Of a DNA stretch of 64,000 nt, positions 17,059-28,088 are shown one piece after another. The DNA comes from Massilia sp. YIM B02769 (GTDB taxonomy: Bacteria; Pseudomonadota; Gammaproteobacteria; Burkholderiales; Burkholderiaceae_D): NCBI RefSeq assembly GCF_030411995.1, contig NZ_JASNRC010000002.1, positions 372,001 to 436,000 of the forward strand. The letters run 5' to 3'. Position 1 is the first letter of the stretch, and every line of letters begins with the position of its first letter. The notes under the pieces were generated by a model, which saw nothing but the letters and a program-made list of their open reading frames with translations, was not told the DNA's origin and ran no database searches. Position numbers and translations under genes: made by a program.

Positions 17059-18543
17059 ATGGAGCGCCGCTCTTTCATCCAGGCCGGACTCGGCCTGGGC
17101 GCCCTCGCCCTCACCGGCAAGGCCCGCGCCGACGCCGCCACCTATGCCCGCTTCCACGCCGCCCTGGCGCGCGACAAGTCGCTCGCCGTCTACGCCGACC
17201 AGCAGGGCGAACAAGCCGGCCTGGCCGTCATCGAAGGCCGCCTGCCGAAGGACCTGCAAGGCAGCTTCTACCGCAACGGCCCGGGACGCTTCGAGCTCGG
17301 TGGGGAACGCTACCACCACTGGTTCGACGGCGACGGTTTCGCACAACGCTGGACGCTGCATGATGGCAAGGTGCGCCACCATGGACGCTTCGTCGAGACC
17401 AGGCGCTTCCGCGAAGAGTCGGAAGCCGGCCAGTTCCTGTATCCGGCCTTTGGCACCATGTTCACCCGCCGCGGTTTCCGCGACAACGACACCATGAACG
17501 CGGCCAACACCAACCTGTTGCCCTTCAACGGCCGCCTGTACGCGCTGTGGGAAGGCGGCTCGGCCACCGAGGTCGACCCGGAGTCCCTGGCCACGCTCGG
17601 CATCAAGACCTGGCGCGACGACGTCAAGTCCATGCCCTTCTCGGCCCACCCGAAACTCGATCCGGCAGGCGGCATGTGGAACTTCGGCGCCCTGCCCGGC
17701 GCCAACAAGCTGGCCTTGTACCGCATCGGCGCCGACGGTTCGCTGCTGAATACGAACGTGATCGCGGTCCCGCAACTGGCGATGGTGCACGACTTCGCCG
17801 TCAGCGCGAAGCACCTGATCTTCGTGGTGCCGCCCTACGACCTGCGCGACGACCGCAGCCTGAGCCTGGCCGAGCGCCACGTTTGGGCCGGCGCTACGCG
17901 TCCGACGCGCATCGTGGTGGTGGCCAAGGACACGCTGGCCCTGCGCCAGGTCTTCGAACTGCCGCCGCAGATGGTCTTCCACCTCGGGAACGCCTGGGAC
18001 GACGGCGATTGCACCCGTTTCGACGTAGTGCTGCACGCGGGCGATGCCCTGGCCGGCCTCGGCAGCCTGATGATCGGCACGCGCCAGGACAATGCGCCTG
18101 GCCGCAGCCAGGCGGTGCAGGTGTGCCTCGACTATGCCAGCGGCCAGGCCTCCACGGCACGCCTGCTCGGCACCAGCGAGTTCCCGCGTGTGATGCCGCA
18201 GGTGGTCGGCATGCGCCACCGCCGCCTGGCCCTGCTCAGCTGCGACCGCGCCAACCGCGAGCTGGGGCTCGATACCGTGAACCTGGTCGATACGGACAAC
18301 GGCAAGGTCGACAGCTACCGCTTCGGCGCCGGCTGGCAGGTCGAGGAACACGTGCTGGTCCCGCGCCGCAATGCGCGCCATGAGGCCGACGGCTACCTGG
18401 TCGGCGTGGCCCAGGACACCCGGCGCGGCGTTGGCGTGCTGACCGTGTTCGACGCGGCGAATGTCAAGGCCGGGCCGCTGGCCCTGGCCAGCTTGCCCTA
18501 TCGCACACCGCACTGCTTTCATGGTAATTTCTTGGCTACTTGA
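17059..18543 (+). CDS. Exported carotenoid oxygenase (RPE65/CCD family)
   Basis: 494-residue non-haem iron dioxygenase predicted to cleave a carotenoid double bond to apocarotenoid aldehydes. The four iron-binding histidines can be placed: AHPKLDP (about 196), VHDFAV (about 243), VFHLGNAWDD (about 306) and HGNF at the extreme C-terminus (about 488). GSFYRNGPGRFELGG and HHWFDGDGFAQRW are family signatures. The N-terminus (MERRSFIQAGLGLGALALTG) looks like a twin-arginine signal, so the enzyme may act in the periplasm, unusual for the family. It has a GAGG site and starts 7 bp after the DUF2141 stop. The histidine kinase gene begins 15 bp downstream. Confidence 0.93.
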   Translation: MERRSFIQAGLGLGALALTGKARADAATYARFHAALARDKSLAVYADQQGEQAGLAVIEGRLPKDLQGSFYRNGPGRFELGGERYHHWFDGDGFAQRWTLHDGKVRHHGRFVETRRFREESEAGQFLYPAFGTMFTRRGFRDNDTMNAANTNLLPFNGRLYALWEGGSATEVDPESLATLGIKTWRDDVKSMPFSAHPKLDPAGGMWNFGALPGANKLALYRIGADGSLLNTNVIAVPQLAMVHDFAVSAKHLIFVVPPYDLRDDRSLSLAERHVWAGATRPTRIVVVAKDTLALRQVFELPPQMVFHLGNAWDDGDCTRFDVVLHAGDALAGLGSLMIGTRQDNAPGRSQAVQVCLDYASGQASTARLLGTSEFPRVMPQVVGMRHRRLALLSCDRANRELGLDTVNLVDTDNGKVDSYRFGAGWQVEEHVLVPRRNARHEADGYLVGVAQDTRRGVGVLTVFDAANVKAGPLALASLPYRTPHCFHGNFLAT

Positions 18544-18557
18544 TCAGGTCTCTCATC

Positions 18558-19721
18558 ATGTCTCCCGAACACATCGACACACCGCCACGTAGCGTGCATC
18601 CGCTCGAAGTTCTGGCGCCGCTGCGCCGCATCCGTCCCTCGCCGCAACGCGACCTGCTCTATACCCTGGTATGGAACTGCCTGATCGGCCTGGTGCTGAC
18701 CGCTACCGATCAGTTATTTTCCACGCGTCCGCCTCCGCTCGGACGCAACCTGGCGGCGATGATGATCGGCGCCAACGTGGTCGGCTTCCTGATCCACGGC
18801 GCACTGTATGCACTACGCCGCTATGCGCCGGAAAAGCTGGCAGGTTCGCGCGTGCAGGCGCGTTCGGCGCAGATGGCGGTGTCCTGCCTGGGCGCCGTGG
18901 TCGGCATCGCGCTCACCAAGATGCTGCTGTCGCAGGCAAATCCGCTGCAAGTGCTGAAGATCGGGCCGATGGCGTCGGTTGCCATCTATGCCGTAATCAC
19001 GGCCGTGATCATCCGGGTGATGCTGTTCATCGGCGAGCGCCGCATCGAACGCGAGACCCTGGCCGCGCGCCAGCAGGAGCAAATTGCCGCCGCCGGCCGC
19101 ATGCTGGCCGAGGCAAGACTGCGCGCGCTGCAGGCCCAGATCGAACCGCACTTCCTGTACAACACGCTGGCCAACGTGGTCAGCCTGATCGACAGCCAGC
19201 CGGCGCAGGCGCGGCGCATGCTGGAGCGCTTCATCGACTACCTGCGCGCCAGCCTGGCCGCCAGCCGCGCCGACGCCGCCACGCTCGGCGGAGAGCTCGA
19301 CCTGGTCCGCGCCTACCTCGACGTGCTGGGCGTGCGCATGGGCGCGCGCCTGCGCTACCGCATCGAGGCCGACTCGGATACGCGCCAGCTGCCGATCGCG
19401 CCGATGCTGCTGCAGCCGCTGGTGGAGAACGCCATCATGCACGGCATCGAACCGAAGCTGGAAGGCGGCGAGATCCTGGTGCGCGCGCAGGTGATCGACG
19501 ACGCGCTGTGCGTGGAGGTGAGCGACAGCGGCATGGGTCTCGGGCATGCACCGCCACGTCCCGGCGGGGGTGTTGGCTTGTCGAACCTGCGCGAGCGGGT
19601 GCGCCAGCTGCACGGTGCAGGCGCTCAGCTACAATTAATCGAAAACCAAGCCTGCGGCGTGACTTCGCGCCTGCTGCTGCCACTCACGAAGGTGACACCA
19701 TCGACTCCCCCCGCGCCCTGA
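18558..19721 (+). CDS. LytS/AlgZ-type sensor histidine kinase
   Basis: 387-residue membrane kinase. About four transmembrane helices occupy residues 35-160 with no large periplasmic domain, so it may sense membrane state or a lipophilic ligand. The His_kinase motif QIEPHFLYNTLANVV has the phosphorylated histidine at about 198. The ATPase part has LVENAIMHGIEPK near residue 290 and a DSGMGLG loop. Starting 15 bp after the carotenoid oxygenase stop suggests co-transcription. Its stop codon lies inside the start region of the response regulator gene. The ATG at 18558 is preferred over TTG 18540, which overlaps the oxygenase stop. Confidence 0.92.
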   Translation: MSPEHIDTPPRSVHPLEVLAPLRRIRPSPQRDLLYTLVWNCLIGLVLTATDQLFSTRPPPLGRNLAAMMIGANVVGFLIHGALYALRRYAPEKLAGSRVQARSAQMAVSCLGAVVGIALTKMLLSQANPLQVLKIGPMASVAIYAVITAVIIRVMLFIGERRIERETLAARQQEQIAAAGRMLAEARLRALQAQIEPHFLYNTLANVVSLIDSQPAQARRMLERFIDYLRASLAASRADAATLGGELDLVRAYLDVLGVRMGARLRYRIEADSDTRQLPIAPMLLQPLVENAIMHGIEPKLEGGEILVRAQVIDDALCVEVSDSGMGLGHAPPRPGGGVGLSNLRERVRQLHGAGAQLQLIENQACGVTSRLLLPLTKVTPSTPPAP

Positions 19722-20488
19722 TCGCCGACGACGAACCGCATTTGCTGGACTACCTCGCCGCCCAACTGGCCCAGGCCTGGCCCGAACTGCGCGTGACCCG
19801 CGCCGCCAACGGCATCCAGGCGCTGGAGCTGATCGACGAGCTGGCGCCGGACGTCGTCTTCCTCGATATCCAGATGCCGGGGCTGACCGGCATCGAACTG
19901 GCGGCGCGGCTGTGCGCCGGCGGTCGTCCGCCACGGGTCGTGTTCACCACTGCGCACGAGCAGTATGCGGTGCACGCCTTCGAGCATGCGGCCTTCGATT
20001 ATTTGTTGAAGCCGATCGGGCTGGAGCGGTTACAGCGCACCGTGGACAGGTTGCGCGAGGCCTTGCGTTCGTCGGCGCCAGCGCCGGCGGTGGCGCCGGA
20101 TGCCTTGCAGGCGCTGCTGCGGCAATTGGGCGTTTCCGCGCCTGCGGCGTCGCCCGCACCGGCGCCGCTGCAGTGGATCCGCGCGGCGCAGGGGCAGGAA
20201 ACGCGCTTGATCGCGGTCGACGAGGTGATCTACTTCCAGAGCAACGACAAGTACACCAGCGTATTCCTGGCAGATGGCGAGAGCTTGATCCGCACGCCGC
20301 TGGCGAAGCTGAAGGAGCAGCTCGATCCGCAGCAGTTCTGGCAGATTCATCGCGGGGTGATTGTGGCGGCGAAGCATGTCGCCGGGACGCGCACGGATTT
20401 TCGCGGGCGCTTGCACGTGAAGCTGAAGGGGCGCGAGGAGCAGCTGGTGGTGAGCCGGAATTACGTGGATTTGTTCCGGCAGATGTGA
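19700..20488 (+). CDS. LytTR-family response regulator with non-canonical start
   Basis: 262-residue partner of the preceding kinase. The receiver domain begins RALIADDEPHLLDYL, with the phospho-acceptor Asp56 in FLDIQMPG. After a Pro/Ala linker, a C-terminal LytTR DNA-binding domain has VIYFQSNDKYTSVFLADG, FWQIHRGVIV and VSRNYVDLF. No ATG, GTG or TTG lies in this frame within about 190 bp upstream of the domain. ATC at 19700 sits 5 nt after AAGGTG and is my preferred start. CTG at 19718, overlapping the kinase TGA as CTGA, is the alternative. A single-base difference (ATG to ATC) or a real rare start both fit. Confidence 0.88.
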   Translation: MDSPRALIADDEPHLLDYLAAQLAQAWPELRVTRAANGIQALELIDELAPDVVFLDIQMPGLTGIELAARLCAGGRPPRVVFTTAHEQYAVHAFEHAAFDYLLKPIGLERLQRTVDRLREALRSSAPAPAVAPDALQALLRQLGVSAPAASPAPAPLQWIRAAQGQETRLIAVDEVIYFQSNDKYTSVFLADGESLIRTPLAKLKEQLDPQQFWQIHRGVIVAAKHVAGTRTDFRGRLHVKLKGREEQLVVSRNYVDLFRQM

Positions 20489-20499
20489 CGCGGCGTATC

Positions 20500-20691
20500 C
20501 CGTACGGTGGGCACTCCGTGCCCACGCGGTTGCGTGCGTGTCCTTTGGCTCATGGCCGCGACTTATCGCTCGCCGACACAAACCATCATCGCGATCGTCG
20601 ACCGGGTTTGACGTTCGCGGGCGATATGCTACTGGCGCAGGCCAAACGCATACGCACGTAACCGCGTGGGCACGGGGTGCCCACCGTACGG
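20500..20691. repeat. CCGTACGG-ended palindromic intergenic element, copy 2
   Basis: 192 bp with both ends CCGTACGGTGGGCAC..GTGCCCACGCGGTT, inverted, around a less conserved centre. It lies between the convergent LytTR and lpdA genes. It lacks the GTTTGAAGCC hairpin of copy 1. ACGTAACCGCGTGGGCAC near the right end matches the other copies. Confidence 0.9.
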
Positions 20692-20732
20692 TTGGCGTCC
20701 CCACCGTCGAATCTGCCAACAATGGACATAAA

Positions 20733-20758
20733 AAAACGGGACCTTGCGGCCCCGTTTT
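20733..20758 (-). terminator. Rho-independent terminator of the pyruvate dehydrogenase operon
   Basis: Stem AAAACGGG / CCCGTTTT with inner pairing around TTG, flanked by A- and T-rich ends, so it can work in both directions. It lies 20 bp beyond the lpdA stop on the minus strand. Confidence 0.85.
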
Positions 20759-20778
20759 CATTCCTGCGAACTGTCAGC

Positions 20779-22644
20779 TTAACGCTTGCGCGGCGGCGGC
20801 AAGTCCGTGCACACGCCTTCGTACGCCTCGGCCGCCATGCCGATCGACTCGCCCAAGGTCGGATGCGGGTGAATCGTCTTGCCGATGTCGATGCCATCCG
20901 CGCCCATCTCGATGGCGAGCGCGATCTCGCCGATCATGTCGCCGGCGTTCGTGCCGACGATGGTGCCGCCGATGATGCGGTGGGTCTCGGCGTCGAACAG
21001 CAACTTGGTGAAGCCTTCGGCGCGGCCGTTGGCCACGGCGCGGCCCGAAGCGGCCCATGGGAAGTGGCCCTTCTCGACCTGGATGCCCTTCTGCTTGGCT
21101 TCGTCCTCGGTGATGCCGGCCCATGCCACTTCCGGATCGGTGTAGGCCACCGACGGGATGATCTTCGCATCGAAATAGGCCTTCTCGCCGTGCGCGGCTT
21201 CGGCCGCGACGTGGGCTTCATGCACGGCCTTGTGCGCCAGCATCGGCTGGCCCACCAGGTCGCCGATGGCGAAGATGTGCGGCACGTTGGTGCGCATCTG
21301 GCCATCCACGCCGATGAAGCCGCGGTCGGTCACGGCCACGCCGGCCTTGTCGGCGGCGATCTTCTTGCCGTTCGGGCTTCGGCCGACGGCCACCAGCACC
21401 ATGTCGTACAGCTGCGGTTCCGGTGCGGCGACGCCGGCTTCGGCCGATTCGAAGCTGACCTTGATTCCTTCCGGCAGCGCTTCCACGCCGACGGTCTTGG
21501 TCTTCAACATGATGTTGTCGAAGCGGTGGGCGTTGAACTTCTGCCAGACCTTGACGGCCTCGCGATCGGCGCCCTGCATCAGGCCATCCATCATCTCGAC
21601 CACGTCGATGCGCGCACCGAGGGTCGAGTAGACGGTTGCCATTTCCAGGCCGATGATGCCGCCGCCGATGACCAGCATGCGCTTCGGTACCTGGCGCAGC
21701 TCCAGCGCGCCGGTCGAGTCGACGATGCGCGGGTCTTCCGGCACGAACGGCAGCTTCACGACCGCGGAGCCGGCGGCGATGATCGCTTTCGCGAACTTCA
21801 CGACCTTCTTCGAACCATCAGCGGCGCTGACTTCGATGTGGTTCGGCGAGAGGAACTGGCCCACGCCCTGCACCACGTTCACCTTGCGCGCCTTGGCCAT
21901 GCCGGCCAGGCCGCCGGTCATGGTCTTGATGACCTTGTCCTTGTGCGCGCGCAGCTTGTCGAGGTCTACGTCCGGCTTGGCAAAGGAGACGCCGAGGTCG
22001 GCCATGTGCGCGGTCTCGTCCATGATGTGCGCCACGTGCAGCAGCGCCTTCGACGGGATGCAGCCTACGTTCAGGCAAACGCCGCCCAGGGTGGCGTACT
22101 TCTCGACCAGCACCGTGTTCATGCCCAGGTCGGCCGAACGGAAGGCGGCCGAGTAGCCGCCGGGGCCGGCGCCCAGCACCATCATCTCGCATTCGATGTC
22201 GACCTGGCCGCTGTAGCTGGCCGCGTTCGGCGCAGGCACGGCGTTCGGGGCGGCGGCGTCGGCTTTATGGGCCGGTGCGTACGAGTCGGTCGGGCCGGCG
22301 GCAGCGGTCGGCGCAGCGGCTTGCGCGCCGATCTGCGCGTCCGGCTTGGACGATTCGGCAGGCTTTTCGGCTGGAGCCGCAGCGGCAGGCGCCGCAGCAC
22401 CCGCGCCGCTTTCCTCGATCATCAGCAGCAGCGAACCTTCGTTCACCTTGTCGCCGACCTTGACCTTCAGTTCCTGCACCACGCCGGCGTGGGTCGACGG
22501 GATCTCCATCGAGGCCTTGTCCGATTCCACGGTGACCAGCGACTGGTCGACCTTGATCGTGTCGCCGGGCTTGACCATCAGTTCGATGATCTCGACGTCC
22601 TTGAAATCGCCGATGTTCGGGACTTTTACTTCAACAGTACTCAT
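20779..22644 (-). CDS. lpdA: Dihydrolipoyl dehydrogenase (E3) with N-terminal lipoyl domain
   Basis: 621-residue flavoprotein that reoxidises lipoamide in the pyruvate dehydrogenase complex. Residues 1-80 are a lipoyl domain (the lysine in ESDKAS is lipoylated) joined by an Ala/Pro linker. The E3 part has the FAD site [12 protein letters not shown], the redox cysteine pair in [13 protein letters not shown] near residue 185, the NAD site [15 protein letters not shown] and the interface histidine region near the C-terminus. Lipoyl-E3 fusions occur in several betaproteobacteria. The lipoyl domain is strikingly similar to that of the adjacent aceF. It is the last gene of the operon, 12 bp after aceF. 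Confidence 0.96.
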   Translation of the reverse strand: MSTVEVKVPNIGDFKDVEIIELMVKPGDTIKVDQSLVTVESDKASMEIPSTHAGVVQELKVKVGDKVNEGSLLLMIEESGAGAAAPAAAAPAEKPAESSKPDAQIGAQAAAPTAAAGPTDSYAPAHKADAAAPNAVPAPNAASYSGQVDIECEMMVLGAGPGGYSAAFRSADLGMNTVLVEKYATLGGVCLNVGCIPSKALLHVAHIMDETAHMADLGVSFAKPDVDLDKLRAHKDKVIKTMTGGLAGMAKARKVNVVQGVGQFLSPNHIEVSAADGSKKVVKFAKAIIAAGSAVVKLPFVPEDPRIVDSTGALELRQVPKRMLVIGGGIIGLEMATVYSTLGARIDVVEMMDGLMQGADREAVKVWQKFNAHRFDNIMLKTKTVGVEALPEGIKVSFESAEAGVAAPEPQLYDMVLVAVGRSPNGKKIAADKAGVAVTDRGFIGVDGQMRTNVPHIFAIGDLVGQPMLAHKAVHEAHVAAEAAHGEKAYFDAKIIPSVAYTDPEVAWAGITEDEAKQKGIQVEKGHFPWAASGRAVANGRAEGFTKLLFDAETHRIIGGTIVGTNAGDMIGEIALAIEMGADGIDIGKTIHPHPTLGESIGMAAEAYEGVCTDLPPPRKR

Positions 22645-22656
22645 GCTCGGCGCTCC

Positions 22657-23991
22657 TTACAGAAGGGTCTTGCGCAGGTCGGCCAGCACTTCGGCCAGGT
22701 AGGCGGCGAAGCGGGCAGCGCCGGCGCCGTCGATGACGCGGTGGTCGTACGACAGCGACAGCGGCAGCATCAGGCGCGGCTGGAAGGTGGAACCGTCCCA
22801 GACCGGCTTCATCGCCGACTTCGACAGGCCGAGGATGGCCACTTCAGGCGCGTTGATGATCGGCGTGAAGGCCGTACCGCCAATGCCGCCCAGCGACGAA
22901 ATCGTGAAGCTCGCGCCCTGCATGTTGGCCGGCGACAGCTTGCCTTCGCGCGCCTGTGCGGACAGCTCGCCCATCTCGGTGGCGATCTGCGACACGGTCT
23001 TCTTGTCGGCTTCCTTCACGACCGGGACCACCAGGCCGTTCGGGGTGTCGGCCGCAAAGCCGATGTTGTAGTACTGCTTGACGATGAGTGCCGAACCGTC
23101 TTCGCTGATCGACGAATTGAATTGCGGGTACTTCTTCAGCGCGGCAACCGAGGCCTTGATCACGAAAGCCAGCATGGTCAGCTTGACGGCGGACTTCTGC
23201 TTGGCCAGTGCGGCGTTCGAATCGACGCGGAACTGTTCCAGGTCGGTGACGTCGGCTTCGTCGAACTGCGTCACGTGCGGGATCATGACCCAGTTGCGGT
23301 GCAGGTTCGGGCCGCTGATCTTCTTGATGCGCGAGAGCGGCACGGTTTCGGTGGCGCCGAACTTCGAGAAGTCGAGCGACGGCCATGGCAGCAGGTCCAG
23401 GCCCACGCCGGAACCGCCCTTGGCGGCTGGTGCGGCGGCTGGGCCGGCGGCCATCACGCCCTTGACGAAGTTCTGCACGTCCTGCTGGGTGATGCGGTTC
23501 TTCGGACCGGTGCCCGGCACGCGCGACAGGTCGACGCCGAGTTCGCGCGCGAACTTGCGGATCGATGGGGAGGCGTGGGCTTTGCTGGCGTCGCCGGCTG
23601 GGGCGGCGGCAGGTGCAGGCGCTGCGGCTGGAGCTGGCGCAGGCGCAGGAGCAGCAGCGGGTGCAGGGGCAGCAGCCGGTGCTGGTGCAGGCGCGGCAGC
23701 AGGAGCCGGTGCAGCTTCAGCAGCCGGAGCCGCCGGCGCAGCAGCACCACCTTCGGCTTCCTCGAGCATCAGCACGAGCGAACCTTCGGCAACCTTGTCG
23801 CCGACCTTGACCTTGATTTCCTTGACCACGCCGGCATGGCTCGACGGGATCTCCATCGACGCCTTGTCGGATTCGACGGTCACCAGCGACTGGTCGACCT
23901 TGATCGTGTCGCCCGGCTTGACCATCAGTTCGATGACTTCGACTTCCTTGAAGTCGCCGATGTCCGGTACTTTGACTTCCACAATGCTCAT
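22657..23991 (-). CDS. aceF: Dihydrolipoamide acetyltransferase (pyruvate dehydrogenase E2)
   Basis: 444-residue core of the pyruvate dehydrogenase complex. In order it has one lipoyl domain (ESDKAS, residues 1-80), a long Ala/Pro linker of about 60 residues, a peripheral subunit-binding domain ([20 protein letters not shown]) and the catalytic acyltransferase domain ending with the HXXXDG motif in [15 protein letters not shown]. The start at 23991 follows a GGAG site; an upstream in-frame start adds 17 unlikely residues. A single lipoyl domain here, with the second on E3, is the arrangement known from Ralstonia relatives. Confidence 0.96.
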   Translation of the reverse strand: MSIVEVKVPDIGDFKEVEVIELMVKPGDTIKVDQSLVTVESDKASMEIPSSHAGVVKEIKVKVGDKVAEGSLVLMLEEAEGGAAAPAAPAAEAAPAPAAAPAPAPAAAPAPAAAPAPAPAPAAAPAPAAAPAGDASKAHASPSIRKFARELGVDLSRVPGTGPKNRITQQDVQNFVKGVMAAGPAAAPAAKGGSGVGLDLLPWPSLDFSKFGATETVPLSRIKKISGPNLHRNWVMIPHVTQFDEADVTDLEQFRVDSNAALAKQKSAVKLTMLAFVIKASVAALKKYPQFNSSISEDGSALIVKQYYNIGFAADTPNGLVVPVVKEADKKTVSQIATEMGELSAQAREGKLSPANMQGASFTISSLGGIGGTAFTPIINAPEVAILGLSKSAMKPVWDGSTFQPRLMLPLSLSYDHRVIDGAGAARFAAYLAEVLADLRKTLL

Positions 23992-24066
23992 CGTATTAGC
24001 TCCGTTATTTTTGATATGGGTGCACTGGCATGCGCCAGCCACAAGGACTGACGCACGCCATGAGCA

Positions 24067-26763
<2,697 letters not shown>

Positions 26764-26852
26764 GGTAGTGCGTCTCCTTTTGTGGCCCCACCCCGATCCC
26801 CAGATCGCCGGCGGCGGATTTGATGAACAGTTAACGTAATTTAAGCCATCGG

Positions 26853-26881
26853 ATTTTACCAGTGAAGATGGGATTTTTCAA
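26853..26881 (-). promoter_or_regulatory. Sigma-70 promoter of aceE-aceF-lpdA
   Basis: On the minus strand TTGAAA (26881-26876) and TAAAAT (26858-26853) are separated by exactly 17 bp. It lies 90 bp upstream of the aceE start, in an AT-rich stretch. No PdhR-like operator was seen. Confidence 0.75.
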
Positions 26882-26913
26882 AATACGATATATCATTTCA
26901 TAATATGGAATTG

Positions 26914-27079
26914 CGTAGGGTGGACGGGTTTTCCCGTCCACGCGTTCAACCGGCGTGGAATGTCTCGGAAGACAAACTTCCCTCCGATAACCATCGTGGA
27001 ATGTACCCGTGCGTTGAACGCGTGGGCGGCGCACACGGCACGTTGATTCAAACCTTACGGTGGAGCCGACCACCCTACG
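26914..27079. repeat. GTAGGGTGG-type palindromic element between aceE and folD
   Basis: 166 bp starting CGTAGGGTGGACGGG and ending CCACCCTACG. It contains a hairpin GGACGGGTTTTCCCGTCC at the left end, and GCGTTCAACC / CGTTGAACGCG as inner inverted segments. It is related to, but diverged from, the other elements. Together with the aceE promoter it accounts for most of the 399-bp gap before folD. Confidence 0.75.
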
Positions 27080-27162
27080 AATATGACAACGAAGCGCGGT
27101 GCGCGGCGCGCGATACCCGGTGGGCCTTATAATTTCATCTTTGTCCAGTGATGAGTCCCACC

Positions 27163-28071
27163 ATGCCAGCCCAACTGATCGACGGAGTCAAACTTTCCCA
27201 GCAACTGCGTGCCGAAATCGCCGAGCGCGCCGCCAAACTCACCGCCACCGGCCAGAAGCCCGGCCTGGCCGTGATCCTGGTCGGCGAAGACCCGGCCAGC
27301 CAGGTCTACGTACGCAACAAGGTCAAGGCCTGCGGCGACGTGGGTTTCCACTCGGTCCTGGAAAAATACGATGCGGATCTCACCGAGGCCGCCCTGCTGG
27401 CGCGCATCGCCGCCCTGAACGAAGACCCGAGCATCCACGGCATCCTGGTGCAAATGCCCCTGCCCAAGCACATCAGCCCGAACAAGGTCATCGAAGCCAT
27501 TGCCACCAGCAAGGACGTGGACGGCTACTCGGTGCTGTCGGCCGGCGAGCTGGTCGCCAACCTGCCGGGCTTCCGCCCTTGCACCCCGTACGGCTGCATG
27601 AAGCTGATCGAATCCACCGGCTACGATTTGCGCGGCAAGCATGCGGTCGTCATTGGACGCTCGAACACCGTCGGCAAGCCAATGGCGCTGTTGCTCTTGC
27701 AAGCGAATGCCACTGTCACCATCTGCCATAGCGCGACGCCGGACCTGGGCTACCACACCCGCCAGGCCGATGTGGTCGTGGCCGCCGTCGGCCGCCGCAA
27801 CACCGTTACCGCCGACATGGTGAAGCCGGGCGCGATCGTGATCGACGTCGGCATGAACCGCGACGACAACGGCAAGCTGTGCGGCGACGTGGATACCGCC
27901 GCCGTGGCCGAAGTCGCTGCTCACATCACGCCGGTGCCGGGCGGTGTCGGCCCGATGACGATCACGATGCTCTTGATGAACACCGTCGAGTCCGCCGAAC
28001 GCGTGCTCGGCAAGCAACAGGAACGGCTTGCGCCGGCCGCGGGGATGGTCCCCGCGCCGGGCGTCGCATGA
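27163..28071 (+). CDS. folD: Bifunctional methylenetetrahydrofolate dehydrogenase/cyclohydrolase
   Basis: 302-residue cytosolic enzyme interconverting 5,10-methylene-, methenyl- and 10-formyl-tetrahydrofolate. Signatures include [38 protein letters not shown] and the NADP-site region [14 protein letters not shown], plus [14 protein letters not shown] near the end. MPAQLIDG at 27163 is the favoured start; ATG 27151 would add four residues and neither has a strong ribosome site. The stop overlaps an ATG (ATGA, 28068) in frame with prlC. Confidence 0.96.
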   Translation: MPAQLIDGVKLSQQLRAEIAERAAKLTATGQKPGLAVILVGEDPASQVYVRNKVKACGDVGFHSVLEKYDADLTEAALLARIAALNEDPSIHGILVQMPLPKHISPNKVIEAIATSKDVDGYSVLSAGELVANLPGFRPCTPYGCMKLIESTGYDLRGKHAVVIGRSNTVGKPMALLLLQANATVTICHSATPDLGYHTRQADVVVAAVGRRNTVTADMVKPGAIVIDVGMNRDDNGKLCGDVDTAAVAEVAAHITPVPGGVGPMTITMLLMNTVESAERVLGKQQERLAPAAGMVPAPGVA

Positions 28072-28088
28072 ACGGAGGAAGGAACCTT

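Noticed and set aside
19508..19699. Upstream extension of the LytTR regulator to GTG 19508
   Set aside because: The added 64 residues are the kinase ATPase region read out of frame and resemble no receiver-domain leader.
20677..24051. Open frame of over 1100 codons opposite lpdA and aceF
   Set aside because: Antisense shadow of two recognised enzymes. Its composition is typical of such shadows, and it also starts inside a repeat.
26882..26900. GATATATC palindrome near the aceE promoter as a PdhR operator
   Set aside because: It does not match the PdhR consensus (AATTGGT-N3-ACCAATT), lies upstream of the -35 box, and is AT-rich enough to arise by chance.
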